Source: Candidatus Hodarchaeota archaeon (GTDB taxonomy: Archaea > Asgardarchaeota > Heimdallarchaeia > Hodarchaeales > Hodarchaeaceae). Taken from it: a DNA stretch of 27,964 nt. Both the position numbers and the translations under genes were made by a program. Within the stretch, counting starts at the first letter, position 1; every line of letters starts with the position of its first letter. The stretch is from the NCBI GenBank assembly GCA_016840305.1, contig JAEOSP010000091.1, forward strand, positions 1-27,964, in the 5' to 3' direction. Below are positions 1-9,067 of this stretch, one piece after another. Under the pieces are notes generated by a model, which worked only from the letters and a program-made list of their open reading frames with translations, made no database searches and had not been told where the DNA came from.

Positions 1-159
1 GAGAGAGATCTCCGAAAAAGACGAAAATGACGAAAGAAAACTCTTTTTTTCCTCAAACTAGTTATCAGACAATTCGTACCTTCAGTTTCGCATTCGTAAC
101 AGACATCCTTAGAAAGATAGTCCTTTATTGTGTTCAATAAGAGTAGATGGGATTTTTTC
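1..159. other. Leader region at window edge, no supported gene
   Basis: No gene is well supported here. One forward frame stays open from the left edge to a TAG at 59-61 and would give a short charged tail, so it could be the 3' end of a gene lying outside the window. Another forward frame stays open to about 138. Neither can be assigned. The remainder is AT-rich leader for the isomerase gene that follows. Confidence 0.2.
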
Positions 160-1275
160 ATGAATCTTGATAATTTAAATGATATCTCTCAATTAGATAC
201 TGAAAATATGTTTGAAATGGTATATACATGGCCAAAATTAATTGAACAAATAATTGCCCAGTCAATAACAATACCATCGAATATTAAAATTGGACAAAAC
301 AGTCTGAATTACAAAAACAGCATTAGCCAGGTTGTAATAACAGGGATGGGAGGTTCTGCCGTTTCTGGTGATTATATCAGGACTTATTTTGAAAATTCTG
401 TTGAATTTCCAATTTTAGTACAGAGAAACTATACTCTACCAAAATTTGTTGATGACCACTCCTTGATTATCGTTATCAGTTACAGTGGAAATACAGAAGA
501 ATCAATATCAGGGTTAATCTCAGCGTTAGAAAATGATTGTCCAACAATATGTATTGGAAGTGGGGGAAAATTAGGAGAATTTTGTTTAAAAAATCAACTT
601 CCATTCTTTAAAATACCTTCAGGTCACCAACCTCGAGCTTCATTCCCAATATTGTTTTTTCCTATTCTTAAAATTCTCCATAGTGTCAACCTAGTAACCA
701 TGAACTCCTCAGAAGTACAAGAAGTAATTGAGCAACTCAAAAGTTTGCAGGAAACAATTAAACCTGAAATCCCGAGTGGGAAGAATGAAGCTAAGCAAAT
801 TGCTGCAAAGATTCATAATAGAATTCCTGTTATCTGGTCTCCTTTCTTATGTGTTGCAAATAGATTTAAATGCCAGATTAATGAGAATTCAAAGCAGTTA
901 GCTCTTGCAGAAGAATTACCAGAATTTAATCATAACCATATCGTAGGGTTTGAGGGTTTATCAACTGACAATTCGTTTATAGTTGTTATTTTTCGATTTC
1001 CATCAGAACATCCCAATGTTTCTCTAAGATTTGAAATTACAAAAGAGATAATTGGAAAAAAAGTGGAAATTGTGGATATATTTATCAAGGAGGGTAGCTT
1101 ATTAACACAGTTAGTAACTTCTACATATCTGGGAGATTATATTTCGATGTATCTTGCTCTCCTGAATAATCAAAACCCAAGTACAGTGGATAGTATTGAT
1201 TACCTGAAATCCCAAATGGAAAAAAGAGGGAAAACTCAATCTACCTTAATGAAAAAATTAGATACCCTCTCATAG
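160..1275 (+). CDS. Bifunctional phosphoglucose/phosphomannose isomerase
   Basis: The predicted 371-residue cytosolic enzyme interconverts glucose-6-P or mannose-6-P with fructose-6-P and links glycolysis/gluconeogenesis to mannose activation for glycans. It has two SIS domains. Family motifs are GMGGSA (residues 62-67) and SYSGNTEES (107-115), which bind the sugar phosphate; an Arg in QPRASFP (R159) at the catalytic Arg position; and ELPEFNHNHIVG (about 252-263), carrying the catalytic Glu and His region. Length fits the archaeal PGI/PMI family, which is shorter than classical PGI. I chose ATG 160 because GGGAT lies about 7 nt upstream; the in-frame GTG at 130 has no ribosome-binding site and would add ten non-conserved residues. 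The geranylgeranyl reductase follows on the same strand after 79 nt. Confidence 0.9.
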   Translation: MNLDNLNDISQLDTENMFEMVYTWPKLIEQIIAQSITIPSNIKIGQNSLNYKNSISQVVITGMGGSAVSGDYIRTYFENSVEFPILVQRNYTLPKFVDDHSLIIVISYSGNTEESISGLISALENDCPTICIGSGGKLGEFCLKNQLPFFKIPSGHQPRASFPILFFPILKILHSVNLVTMNSSEVQEVIEQLKSLQETIKPEIPSGKNEAKQIAAKIHNRIPVIWSPFLCVANRFKCQINENSKQLALAEELPEFNHNHIVGFEGLSTDNSFIVVIFRFPSEHPNVSLRFEITKEIIGKKVEIVDIFIKEGSLLTQLVTSTYLGDYISMYLALLNNQNPSTVDSIDYLKSQMEKRGKTQSTLMKKLDTLS

Positions 1276-1354
1276 TAACAAAACTTTCATCTAGAAATTT
1301 GAAATATTCGTATAATTATAATAAAAATACTTTAAAGACTATTAGGTGTCACTA

Positions 1355-2722
1355 ATGGCAAATTATGATGTTGTAATCGTTGGGGCAGGAACAGCAGGTT
1401 CAATGGCTGCTGCAGGACTTGCAAATAAAGGACTCAAAGTAGCTCTACTGGACAGGCAACCTAAGGCAAAAATAGGCGTGAAAATATGTGGGGATGCAAC
1501 AAGTGGAGAGCATTTCAGAAGAATTCAACCAATCACCAAAGTTGATCCCCCGAAGAATGATGAAGTTATTCAAAAAGTAAAGGGTGCTTGGCTTTACTCT
1601 CCCGATCGAGAGGTGAAACTCGAACTTATAGAAGAGGGTGGGACAGGAATTATCATTGATCGTTTCAAACTTGGTATGAGAATTTTAAATGACGCAATAG
1701 ACTTTGGTGCAGAATTATTTGATGAATCTTTTGTTAAAGAACCAATAATAACAGATGATTACGTTACAGGGATTAAATATCGAGGAAAAGATAAAAATAT
1801 TCATGAGATATCTGGAAAGGTAATTATTGATGCATCTGGAATTATAGGAACCTTGAGAACAAGACTTGATCCCGAAAAAACGTTCATGGATCTAGAACTC
1901 GCAGCAAAAGATGTCTGTAATTGTTATCGTGAAATAAGAGATGTTGAAACTGAAATACAGTCACCAGAATTTATTCGTCTTATCTTTGATCAGGAATTAT
2001 GTCCTGGGGGTTATCTCTGGGAATTTCCCCGAGGGCCAAATTCAATGAATGCTGGTTTAGGGATAATGCGAAATTATGCTTTAGAGCATAAAATGAATCC
2101 ACATAAACAATTTGATTTGTATCTAGAACGATCAAAGGAATTCTATAAAGATTCTAAATTATTAAACGGAGGGGCCTGGAGAGTACCATTACGAAGACCG
2201 CAAGATAATTTGGTATGGAATGGCTTTATGTTAATCGGAGATTCAGGTACTCAAGTTAAACCCACAGATGGTGGCGGTATCGGGATATCTGTAAATGCAG
2301 CTGCAATGGCAGCTAAAACTATAACTGCTGCTTTGGAAATAGATGACGTTTCGACAGCAGGACTCTGGGATTACAGCGTAGAGTTTATGAATTCAATAGC
2401 TTCCATTAATGCCCCATTAGCTATAATGAAGGATTATATTATTCCTCTCCCCAGCTCTATTATCAATGAAATCTTCCATAAGAAAGTCTTAGGTGAAAAT
2501 GATATGCTTTATGGAAATGCCAGCGGAAAAATATCAAGTGGATTAAAGGTCAATCTTATTCGAGCTTGGCGGGGAAAACGGGTATTAGGCACTTTATTAG
2601 AATTTAGGAAAATATTAAAGAGAATGGATGCCGCACGAGATCTATATGAAAACTATCCAACTCATCCAGATGATTTACGTCCGTGGCGAGATAAAATTCT
2701 CTCTCTCTATGGAGAAAAATAA
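1355..2722 (+). CDS. Geranylgeranyl reductase family flavoprotein
   Basis: A 455-residue FAD-dependent enzyme of the family that saturates the geranylgeranyl chains of archaeal membrane lipids or other isoprenoids. The N-terminal Rossmann motif is GAGTAG (residues 10-15). It is followed by the family signature CGDA (45-48), PGGYLWEFP (217-225) in the substrate region, and the second FAD motif GDSGTQVKPTDGGG (295-308). Length is typical. ATG 1355 is preceded by AGGTG at 1344-1348 with 6-nt spacing, so it is preferred over the GTG at 1346, which overlaps that site. Whether its substrate is a phospholipid precursor, a quinone tail or another isoprenoid cannot be told, because archaea often carry several paralogues. 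The downstream neighbour is convergent, 27 nt away. Confidence 0.85.
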   Translation: MANYDVVIVGAGTAGSMAAAGLANKGLKVALLDRQPKAKIGVKICGDATSGEHFRRIQPITKVDPPKNDEVIQKVKGAWLYSPDREVKLELIEEGGTGIIIDRFKLGMRILNDAIDFGAELFDESFVKEPIITDDYVTGIKYRGKDKNIHEISGKVIIDASGIIGTLRTRLDPEKTFMDLELAAKDVCNCYREIRDVETEIQSPEFIRLIFDQELCPGGYLWEFPRGPNSMNAGLGIMRNYALEHKMNPHKQFDLYLERSKEFYKDSKLLNGGAWRVPLRRPQDNLVWNGFMLIGDSGTQVKPTDGGGIGISVNAAAMAAKTITAALEIDDVSTAGLWDYSVEFMNSIASINAPLAIMKDYIIPLPSSIINEIFHKKVLGENDMLYGNASGKISSGLKVNLIRAWRGKRVLGTLLEFRKILKRMDAARDLYENYPTHPDDLRPWRDKILSLYGEK

Positions 2723-2749
2723 TTCTAAGCGATTCTAACAGAGATCTAA

Positions 2750-5320
2750 TTACAGAAATAGATCACTTACTTGATTCAGGTCTCTAGGGCAAACATGTAA
2801 ATTTCCTACTGCAGCAGAGTACACAAAACCAGAGAAATGACCAAGGACTTTAGTCGCTTGCTTATAGTAATGAGCACTTTCTAAAGAGCTAGAAGATACT
2901 AATAAGTCAAAAAGTTTGTTTCCTCTTCCTTTCCACTTATCTAAGTGAAAACCAATTCTAAGTACTTGATCTGTCTTTTGAAAAATAAAGTATTTCTCCC
3001 CGAACATTTCAACGGGGTTCGACTCTTCAATTAATTCCCTTGGGACTTCTAGAAGAAATAGATAATTAGGACTTTGAAGATTCTCGTCATCCATGAAAAC
3101 TTCTGGATCAATCCTGAAGTAACTATCCTTAATTACTGTCAAACATTGTGAGAGGAGTGTAGAAATAATCAATCCAGAATTGTTATCGAAAAATTCACGT
3201 AAGGATCCGATACCTTCCTTATAATTCTTCTCACGAAGGAAGGAAATTTCAGGATTCTTTTCTTTTCTAGATAAAGGGTTTTCAATGATTTCTAATATAT
3301 CGGGAGGTAATTGATCATAAAAATGATTAGCGGAGATAGTTTCAAATGCTACTTTAATACCTCCAAGCATTTCAAAGACTGCATGGATTTGTCTATCAGA
3401 TTTGTTTTTATTCTGAAAATAATTTGCTAAAGTGAAGATCTCTGAAATAGACCGCATAACGTCTTTTGGATCAGTAACCTCCCAGATATCTCCACCAACG
3501 TTTGAATATTTGAACCAAGGTGGTTCAGGTATTTTCTTTGATTGGTAGACCTTCTTAAATCCTTGAATTTCCTTAATAATTCGTTCTTCCCGACGATCAT
3601 ATTCCTTTTGAACTAATTCCTTTAAATTATTAATATCCTGCTCGGATACTTTCTTTCCAGACTTCGTGCGCTTGATTATTTTCTCTAATCCTTTGATAAT
3701 TTTCTTCTTGATATCATTATGGTTTGGATACTCGACTTTCACATCTAGCTCGAAATCAAAGGATGAATTTTGAAGCTCTTTCCAACACTCATTGATCTTA
3801 GTAAGTAATGGAAATCTTAATTCTTGATCAAGTTTTCTTTTATTATTATTCTCTAATTGTACTAAATAGTTCTCAGGGTTATCCTGTAGAAATTTACATA
3901 TATTTGATGTATTAAGCTGTTTTAATGTCGGTAAACATCCATTAACAATAGTTTGAGACCACTTATAGTTTATAAGTTCTTTGAAAAATATGATAAAATA
4001 GTTTATCTCTTTTACTCGGTCTGATAACTTAGATATATCAAGTATCAGATCATTAAATATTTTTCCAATGTTGGAGTCATCCCCTACTAATAGAAAAGAC
4101 ATTAAAACTGATGATGTTTTAATCAAAGCGTTTTCTAACGATTTTTTTGCATGAGAAGCTGTTTCTGGATTCCCCGATAAATCATACATCACACGATCAA
4201 TTTCCAATGACGGTAATGGTCTCTTTTTTGATACCAAACCTATCAATTCTTTTTTCAGTTGATTTCCACTTAGAGAATTTATAGATTCGGGAGTTTCTCC
4301 CATTAAAAATGTTAAAAACGCATGAAAGAATGGATTCTTGCGGAAATCAAATAATGCTTCTTCTTCAACAAGAATTTTGATGATATCTTGTGAATTAGAA
4401 CCTAAAATTGATTCGAGAGGCTGTCTTGAAAATCCAAGATCTAGTAATTGCTTTGTGATAACTAAACCTTGTTCACCGAAAGGATCATTATTGTATCCAG
4501 AAATAAACTCTTTTAGTAGTAATATTGCAGTTACTTTCTTTACTTCAATTAAATCCATAGTAGGATTATAAGAAGATTTAACTTCAGCTAAACACTTCTT
4601 GAGATGAGAAGCAGGTCCATTTCTACCGATCTCATCGGTAATTAAATTCTTCATCTGAGAACGAAGATTTGGGAGTATTGAATCAATATCACGTGCTGTA
4701 ATCAGAATTGACATGTCATTTTTTAGAACAGATCCCAATGCGGTCCATACTGCAGTATCGATTGCATTTTCAATTTTTTCTGCAAATGTCAAGTCCGTTA
4801 CTGTCAATCCAAGATCATCGAGGAATTTCCGATCTATTTTCTCTAGTAACTTTGACAGGGTATCTGTTTCCCTAAATGGAGAATGGCGAACTTGTTTTCG
4901 CCAAGCTACAACAGCTTGATACCCTAATTTTACTTGGAATTTTTCTGGTAACGCTCCCACGAGCAAAACTTCCTCGAATAATGGATTATATACATAATCG
5001 GATAGATAACGAGTCCCAAGCATACCCGCTAGCACTTTTAACTGCCGTTCTATCTTCTGAGCGAAAGGGGTTTTGTTCCAAATAAAAAAGCCTACAAGCG
5101 AGTCATTGCCAACATTTTGAATAAATATTCTCCCATTTTGCGCTTGAATATCATCTAACATCCCCATTCCTGTTTCGCTGCTTGTTAATGATGAGATAGC
5201 TGTTAAAATACCCCCAAAAAGGATGGATTGCTCATTTGAGAAGCCAATGCTTACAGTTGGGATACCGTGATTGACTAAGAAGAATGCGATTGGTGGTGCA
5301 ACAGGTTTCTTTCTAGCCAA
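2750..5320 (-). CDS. Large protein of unknown function, longin/roadblock-like N-terminus
   Basis: An 856-residue protein I do not recognise as a whole. Residues about 10-100 resemble the longin/roadblock-type alpha-beta domain of many Asgard proteins: a strand ending LVNHGIPTVSI, a helix with GGILTAISSLTSS, then strands RIFIQNV and LVGFFIW, then a basic helix. Such domains are often linked to small-GTPase regulation or membranes. The rest is predominantly helical, with a very basic, possibly coiled-coil stretch at about 535-600 and no signal peptide or clear membrane segment. No enzyme motif is visible. The start is TTG, preceded by GAGGT with 7-nt spacing. It is divergent from the glycosyltransferase at 5464. 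The domain assignment is pattern-based and uncertain; that the gene is real is near certain from its length and ribosome-binding site. Confidence 0.8.
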   Translation of the reverse strand: MARKKPVAPPIAFFLVNHGIPTVSIGFSNEQSILFGGILTAISSLTSSETGMGMLDDIQAQNGRIFIQNVGNDSLVGFFIWNKTPFAQKIERQLKVLAGMLGTRYLSDYVYNPLFEEVLLVGALPEKFQVKLGYQAVVAWRKQVRHSPFRETDTLSKLLEKIDRKFLDDLGLTVTDLTFAEKIENAIDTAVWTALGSVLKNDMSILITARDIDSILPNLRSQMKNLITDEIGRNGPASHLKKCLAEVKSSYNPTMDLIEVKKVTAILLLKEFISGYNNDPFGEQGLVITKQLLDLGFSRQPLESILGSNSQDIIKILVEEEALFDFRKNPFFHAFLTFLMGETPESINSLSGNQLKKELIGLVSKKRPLPSLEIDRVMYDLSGNPETASHAKKSLENALIKTSSVLMSFLLVGDDSNIGKIFNDLILDISKLSDRVKEINYFIIFFKELINYKWSQTIVNGCLPTLKQLNTSNICKFLQDNPENYLVQLENNNKRKLDQELRFPLLTKINECWKELQNSSFDFELDVKVEYPNHNDIKKKIIKGLEKIIKRTKSGKKVSEQDINNLKELVQKEYDRREERIIKEIQGFKKVYQSKKIPEPPWFKYSNVGGDIWEVTDPKDVMRSISEIFTLANYFQNKNKSDRQIHAVFEMLGGIKVAFETISANHFYDQLPPDILEIIENPLSRKEKNPEISFLREKNYKEGIGSLREFFDNNSGLIISTLLSQCLTVIKDSYFRIDPEVFMDDENLQSPNYLFLLEVPRELIEESNPVEMFGEKYFIFQKTDQVLRIGFHLDKWKGRGNKLFDLLVSSSSLESAHYYKQATKVLGHFSGFVYSAAVGNLHVCPRDLNQVSDLFL

Positions 5321-5463
5321 CTATTCTACCTCTACTCATAAGACTTCTACTCACGATAAATAAATAATCTATTATAAACAATAGCTATTACAACAAGAAA
5401 ATGCCATAAATTCTTTATTGATTCTAACTGTTCATAACCGAATAAAAAATTGATGATGAGAAA
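5321..5463. promoter_or_regulatory. Divergent promoter region
   Basis: AT-rich spacer between two divergent genes. On the minus strand a TATA-like TTTATAATA lies around 5370-5378, about 50 nt upstream of the TTG start at 5320. No equally clear element is seen for the plus-strand gene, whose ATG is preceded only by a weak GATGAGAAA. Confidence 0.3.
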
Positions 5464-6702
5464 ATGATAGTGGCTAAAAAAATTAATTTTCCTCAACTAC
5501 TATCAAAGCATAAATGGTTATTTATCTCATCGACTATAAATCTAATAATTCACATTGTTGCTGCTCTTATCTATTTTAATCCCATCGATTTTGTCTTACA
5601 AGTGGAAACTGCTCGAAAAATTGCTCAAGGAGAAGTATTATATCGTGATATTAATCAAATATTATTCGAAGGAACGTTACTCCCTAATCCTCAATACCCT
5701 CCTTTGTATCTCTATACATTAGCCCTAGTAATTTTAATAATTGGCGTTAACACATTTACTTTTGAAATGGCTAAAATTATCATTATTATATTCAATTTTC
5801 TTGTTGCTTTCCTCCTATACTATATGATTAAGTCTTATTTTAGTGATAAACTTGCTCTATTCAGCTTTAACTGGTTCTTATTAAACCCATCCACCCTCGG
5901 TGTCGTCTTTGGAGGATATCATGAGAATTTTATGCTCTTTTTTGTGCTTCTTGGGTATTTATTGTTTTCTCGAAATAAACTCGTAGGAGCTGGGCTCCTC
6001 TTTGGTCTTGCCTTACTCGTAAAACCAACTGCTGGTGTTTATATGCTTCCTCTTATTATATGGGGAGTAAAAAAGCATAATTTCGGCATAATACGGATTT
6101 GGATAATTTCAGGTTTAGTTTTTTTAATTGTATCACTGCCATTTTTGATAATTGCTCCATTAGAGTACGTTACTGATGTTTTCCTTATCCACTCAAGTCG
6201 AATGGATCCTAGTATGTCTCTTTACAACTATATTTTTACCGAGTTTTCACCAACCATTATTCCTTTTATTGTTCAAATTTTGATTTTCATACTTATTGGA
6301 GTGGTAATTTTCTCTAAAAGAGTTTTGATGGAACCTTTTGAAGTTATTGAGCTTGTCTTGCCATTTATGACATTATTTCTTGCATTTAACCGAATTTTAT
6401 ATCCCCATTATATCCCGAATATTTTTCCATTCTTTACCTGGTCATTAATACTGGTTATCAATCGGTATCATGACAATAGAGAATCCTCGATATATTTATG
6501 GGAGATAACAGGTCTGTTAATAGGATTACTGATAACATACATTGGTTATATTTGGTGGTCGATCCTTTGGTCCATAGAATATTATCACACATATCTTGAA
6601 AACATTTTTTTTCCCATTTCAGCATTTATATGCATATTTGGATTACTTATAATTTCCACAACATCCATTTGGTCGATTCTTACTAGCCCGATACACAGTT
6701 AG
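5464..6702 (+). CDS. Multi-spanning GT-C-like glycosyltransferase (GT87/DUF2029-like)
   Basis: A 412-residue integral membrane protein with about ten hydrophobic segments. After the first membrane segment (about 18-38) a loop carries acidic residues (D42, E48) and ARKIAQGEVLYRD, then PQYPPLYLY (about 76-84). A 'YPPL' loop following an acidic first extracellular loop is typical of GT-C enzymes of the GT87/DUF2029 or PIG-M-like mannosyltransferase type, which move a sugar from a polyprenyl-phosphate donor onto a lipid or protein acceptor at the outer membrane face. The sugar and acceptor cannot be read from the sequence. A rhomboid protease gene starts 10 nt after its stop, so the two are probably co-transcribed. 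Confidence 0.6.
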   Translation: MIVAKKINFPQLLSKHKWLFISSTINLIIHIVAALIYFNPIDFVLQVETARKIAQGEVLYRDINQILFEGTLLPNPQYPPLYLYTLALVILIIGVNTFTFEMAKIIIIIFNFLVAFLLYYMIKSYFSDKLALFSFNWFLLNPSTLGVVFGGYHENFMLFFVLLGYLLFSRNKLVGAGLLFGLALLVKPTAGVYMLPLIIWGVKKHNFGIIRIWIISGLVFLIVSLPFLIIAPLEYVTDVFLIHSSRMDPSMSLYNYIFTEFSPTIIPFIVQILIFILIGVVIFSKRVLMEPFEVIELVLPFMTLFLAFNRILYPHYIPNIFPFFTWSLILVINRYHDNRESSIYLWEITGLLIGLLITYIGYIWWSILWSIEYYHTYLENIFFPISAFICIFGLLIISTTSIWSILTSPIHS

Positions 6703-6712
6703 AGGTGAAAAA

Positions 6713-7303
6713 TTGTTAAAAGATGGTTTGAATACTATTAAAAATCGTTTACCTCCCTTATTTGTCACATGGTACTTAGCTACTATGATTGTGGCACTTT
6801 ATTTAGTATGTTTCTTTATTTTTCCATACCAACTACTTGTACAATCCCCAGAAGCAATATTTTATTTAAGTCAAATTAATGAGCTGATTCTAAGAGGTGA
6901 AATCTATCGCCTTTTTACTGCAATGTTTCTCCACGCCAATGTTGTGCACCTGGCCTCAAACTTACTATTTCTGCTAATCTTCGCTTCTAGATTAGAAGAG
7001 ATACATAGAGGGGTCACGGTGTTAATTGTATTCATCGGGAGTGGATTGATTGGAAACCTAGCAACCTTGGCACTTGTATTGTTAGAAGTAAATTTTGTCT
7101 CTTTAGGAGCTTCAGGTGCTATTTTTGGGCTTTTAGGAGCGTTACTCTATCTATTACAAGGAAAAAGTAAACAAGAACGAAGAAAAATGTATTATTTAAT
7201 TGTAATTTTTCTTATTATTACTATTGGACAAGATACGAATGTCATTTCGCATATAGTAGGGTTTTTTAGTGGTTATTTCTTGATGAAAATAATCGAGCGC
7301 TAA
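6713..7303 (+). CDS. Rhomboid-family intramembrane serine protease
   Basis: A 196-residue membrane protease that cleaves substrates within or beside their transmembrane segments. The family signature is complete: YRLFTAMFLHANVVHLASN (about 65-83), including HxxxN with Asn83 for the oxyanion hole; GASGAIFGL (132-140) with nucleophile Ser134; and NVISHIVGFFSG (176-187) with catalytic His180. About six membrane segments are visible, the minimal rhomboid core, with no extra cytosolic domain. The start is TTG, strongly supported by GAGGTG at 6702-6707 with 5-nt spacing. The ribosome-binding site begins at the stop codon of the upstream glycosyltransferase, which points to coupled translation. The substrate is unknown. 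Confidence 0.9.
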   Translation: MLKDGLNTIKNRLPPLFVTWYLATMIVALYLVCFFIFPYQLLVQSPEAIFYLSQINELILRGEIYRLFTAMFLHANVVHLASNLLFLLIFASRLEEIHRGVTVLIVFIGSGLIGNLATLALVLLEVNFVSLGASGAIFGLLGALLYLLQGKSKQERRKMYYLIVIFLIITIGQDTNVISHIVGFFSGYFLMKIIER

Positions 7304-7321
7304 ATAGTCTTGTAAACAATA

Positions 7322-8911
7322 TCAATCTAGTTCAGCTAGGAATTCACAACAAGGATTCCCATTTGCTTGACATTTTACTTCTCTAACAATGACATCCTCT
7401 TCAACAAGAAGATCTAAACGCCCATTAATAAAACCACTCAGAAAATCATCAAGATAACTCATTTTAGGTGGTGCATCTGTTGAGGGAAAGAGAGCTGTCA
7501 TATCAACAGTTGATAAATTAATACCCGAAGTGGCTGCACTTTCCCATACCCTAAAAATGGCACTTTCATCATCAATAATTTTAACAGCAACATCTGCATG
7601 AATTTTTGAAGCACTAATTCCTGGGGAATTAAAATACAGACCAAGAACTTCACAAGCTTGAGGAAATTCAATAGCTCCGAATGATTTAGCATTTAATTCA
7701 TGTCTTTTAATAATTCGAGAAATACTACCTACATCTTCAAGAATCTGACCATAATGCTGACCTGCATATGCCAATAGTGTAGAGTTGAAAGGATCAGAAA
7801 ATTTCAAAGAAGTAAGGATATGCTGCAAAACTGAGATGTGAATGAAGTCACCTATTCCAGGACGCATCCATTTCTTGTTTAGGAGTGAATCATACATATG
7901 TCGAGAGATATCAGATATCGATAGCTCAAATCTTAATCTGTCAGTCTCGGTGAAAAATTCTTTAGTCTCCATTTTACTAGTATCATAGTGATCAGATGTT
8001 TCTCCTACCTTAATGTCGAATTCACATAAGTTATCTCCAAGACCCCAACATTTTGTCTCTTCTACAGCAGCTTTTTCACCTAGTGTGACCTCAATTAATC
8101 CTGCAATTTCCCCAGCTAAAAATCCACAAACATCCTGACCGATATCCGAGTTTTCCACCGCATACGCTGATCCGTTAATATGGAGCTTCGCGTGATAGTC
8201 TGATAGTCGTTCTATGGTAATATCAGAGGCCACATTTGAGGCCATTGGATTTGGCCCATAGAGGATCTTGAAACCTTTGAGCATTTCATCGAAACGAGAT
8301 TTCATTCTGTGTTCTTTCATAATATTCCGATTATACTGGTGCATCCAAGATTGTGCAGCACCAAATTTACCAGCGAGCTCACCTGCTCGAAATAGATATC
8401 CTTTGGAAATAGGGTTAATTGATAGTAATGATGTTACAATTGCTTGTAAGTGACCAATATGTACATAATCCCCAATAGATGGACGTGTTACAGTTTCCAG
8501 CTCATCAAAATTCAATAATCTTTCAGAAACTGTTATAATTGATAATTTTCTCCATCGATCACGATCAGCTTCACTTGCTTTCACTCCTGCTTCGATAAGT
8601 TTGTTAAATAAATAATTAAAAAGATCATATTGCTCCGCTGAAAACATATTTGCAGCATCGGTCATATCTATCGAAGAAAACATAGAAGAGGCCTGTGCAG
8701 CAGTTAAAACCACATCATCATTGTAAATCACATGAGGAACTTGGTATACGTTATATGTAGCAGAAATTTCGGAATGTTCATCCGTATTTATAGTTTTAAG
8801 GGTCGCACCTCCTTGCGATGTTTCTACAATTCGTTTAAGATGCTTCTCAACAGGTTTACACACAGCACATTTGGGACCTTTAAACAAGATAATTGAAATG
8901 GGTTCTGACAT
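7322..8911 (-). CDS. Thioredoxin-like domain fused to two V4R domains
   Basis: A 529-residue cytosolic protein. Residues 1-90 form a thioredoxin/glutaredoxin-like fold with redox motif CAVC (C15, C18) and a later cis-Pro context (QVPHV, about 57-61). Two V4R (4-vinyl-reductase-like) domains follow. The first, at about 145-302, starts at PSIGDYVHIG and ends EETKCWGLGDNLCEFDI (C288, C295). The second, at about 347-527, starts PGIGDFIHIS and ends REVKCQANGNPCCEF (C514, C521, C522). The closing ExKC...C pattern is the family hallmark and can hold a metal or ligand. V4R domains bind small hydrophobic molecules or act as sensors. ATG is supported by GGTG 6 nt upstream. It is monocistronic and divergent from an unknown gene. 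Likely a redox-linked sensor or adaptor, which is inference. Confidence 0.75.
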   Translation of the reverse strand: MSEPISIILFKGPKCAVCKPVEKHLKRIVETSQGGATLKTINTDEHSEISATYNVYQVPHVIYNDDVVLTAAQASSMFSSIDMTDAANMFSAEQYDLFNYLFNKLIEAGVKASEADRDRWRKLSIITVSERLLNFDELETVTRPSIGDYVHIGHLQAIVTSLLSINPISKGYLFRAGELAGKFGAAQSWMHQYNRNIMKEHRMKSRFDEMLKGFKILYGPNPMASNVASDITIERLSDYHAKLHINGSAYAVENSDIGQDVCGFLAGEIAGLIEVTLGEKAAVEETKCWGLGDNLCEFDIKVGETSDHYDTSKMETKEFFTETDRLRFELSISDISRHMYDSLLNKKWMRPGIGDFIHISVLQHILTSLKFSDPFNSTLLAYAGQHYGQILEDVGSISRIIKRHELNAKSFGAIEFPQACEVLGLYFNSPGISASKIHADVAVKIIDDESAIFRVWESAATSGINLSTVDMTALFPSTDAPPKMSYLDDFLSGFINGRLDLLVEEDVIVREVKCQANGNPCCEFLAELD

Positions 8912-8984
8912 ACATCACACCAAATAATAGACTTTAATTTCTCCATTCTGTAACAGATTAATAAGTCTTCAAATTTTTAATAAG

Positions 8985-9001
8985 GAAATAAAATATAAGC
9001 C
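8985..9001 (+). promoter_or_regulatory. Candidate archaeal TATA promoter for the gene at 9068
   Basis: The decamer AAATATAAGC at 8991-9000 follows a purine-rich stretch (AAGGAAATA) that could serve as a TFB recognition element. A transcript starting about 25 nt downstream would have a roughly 45-nt leader before ATG 9068. The identical decamer occurs upstream of the aldo/keto reductase at 23361-23370. Confidence 0.4.
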
Positions 9002-9067
9002 TTTCTCAAAAAAAAGCTTTCATTTGAATATTAATAATAATTTAATAACTTAAGGTAAGGAAGAATT

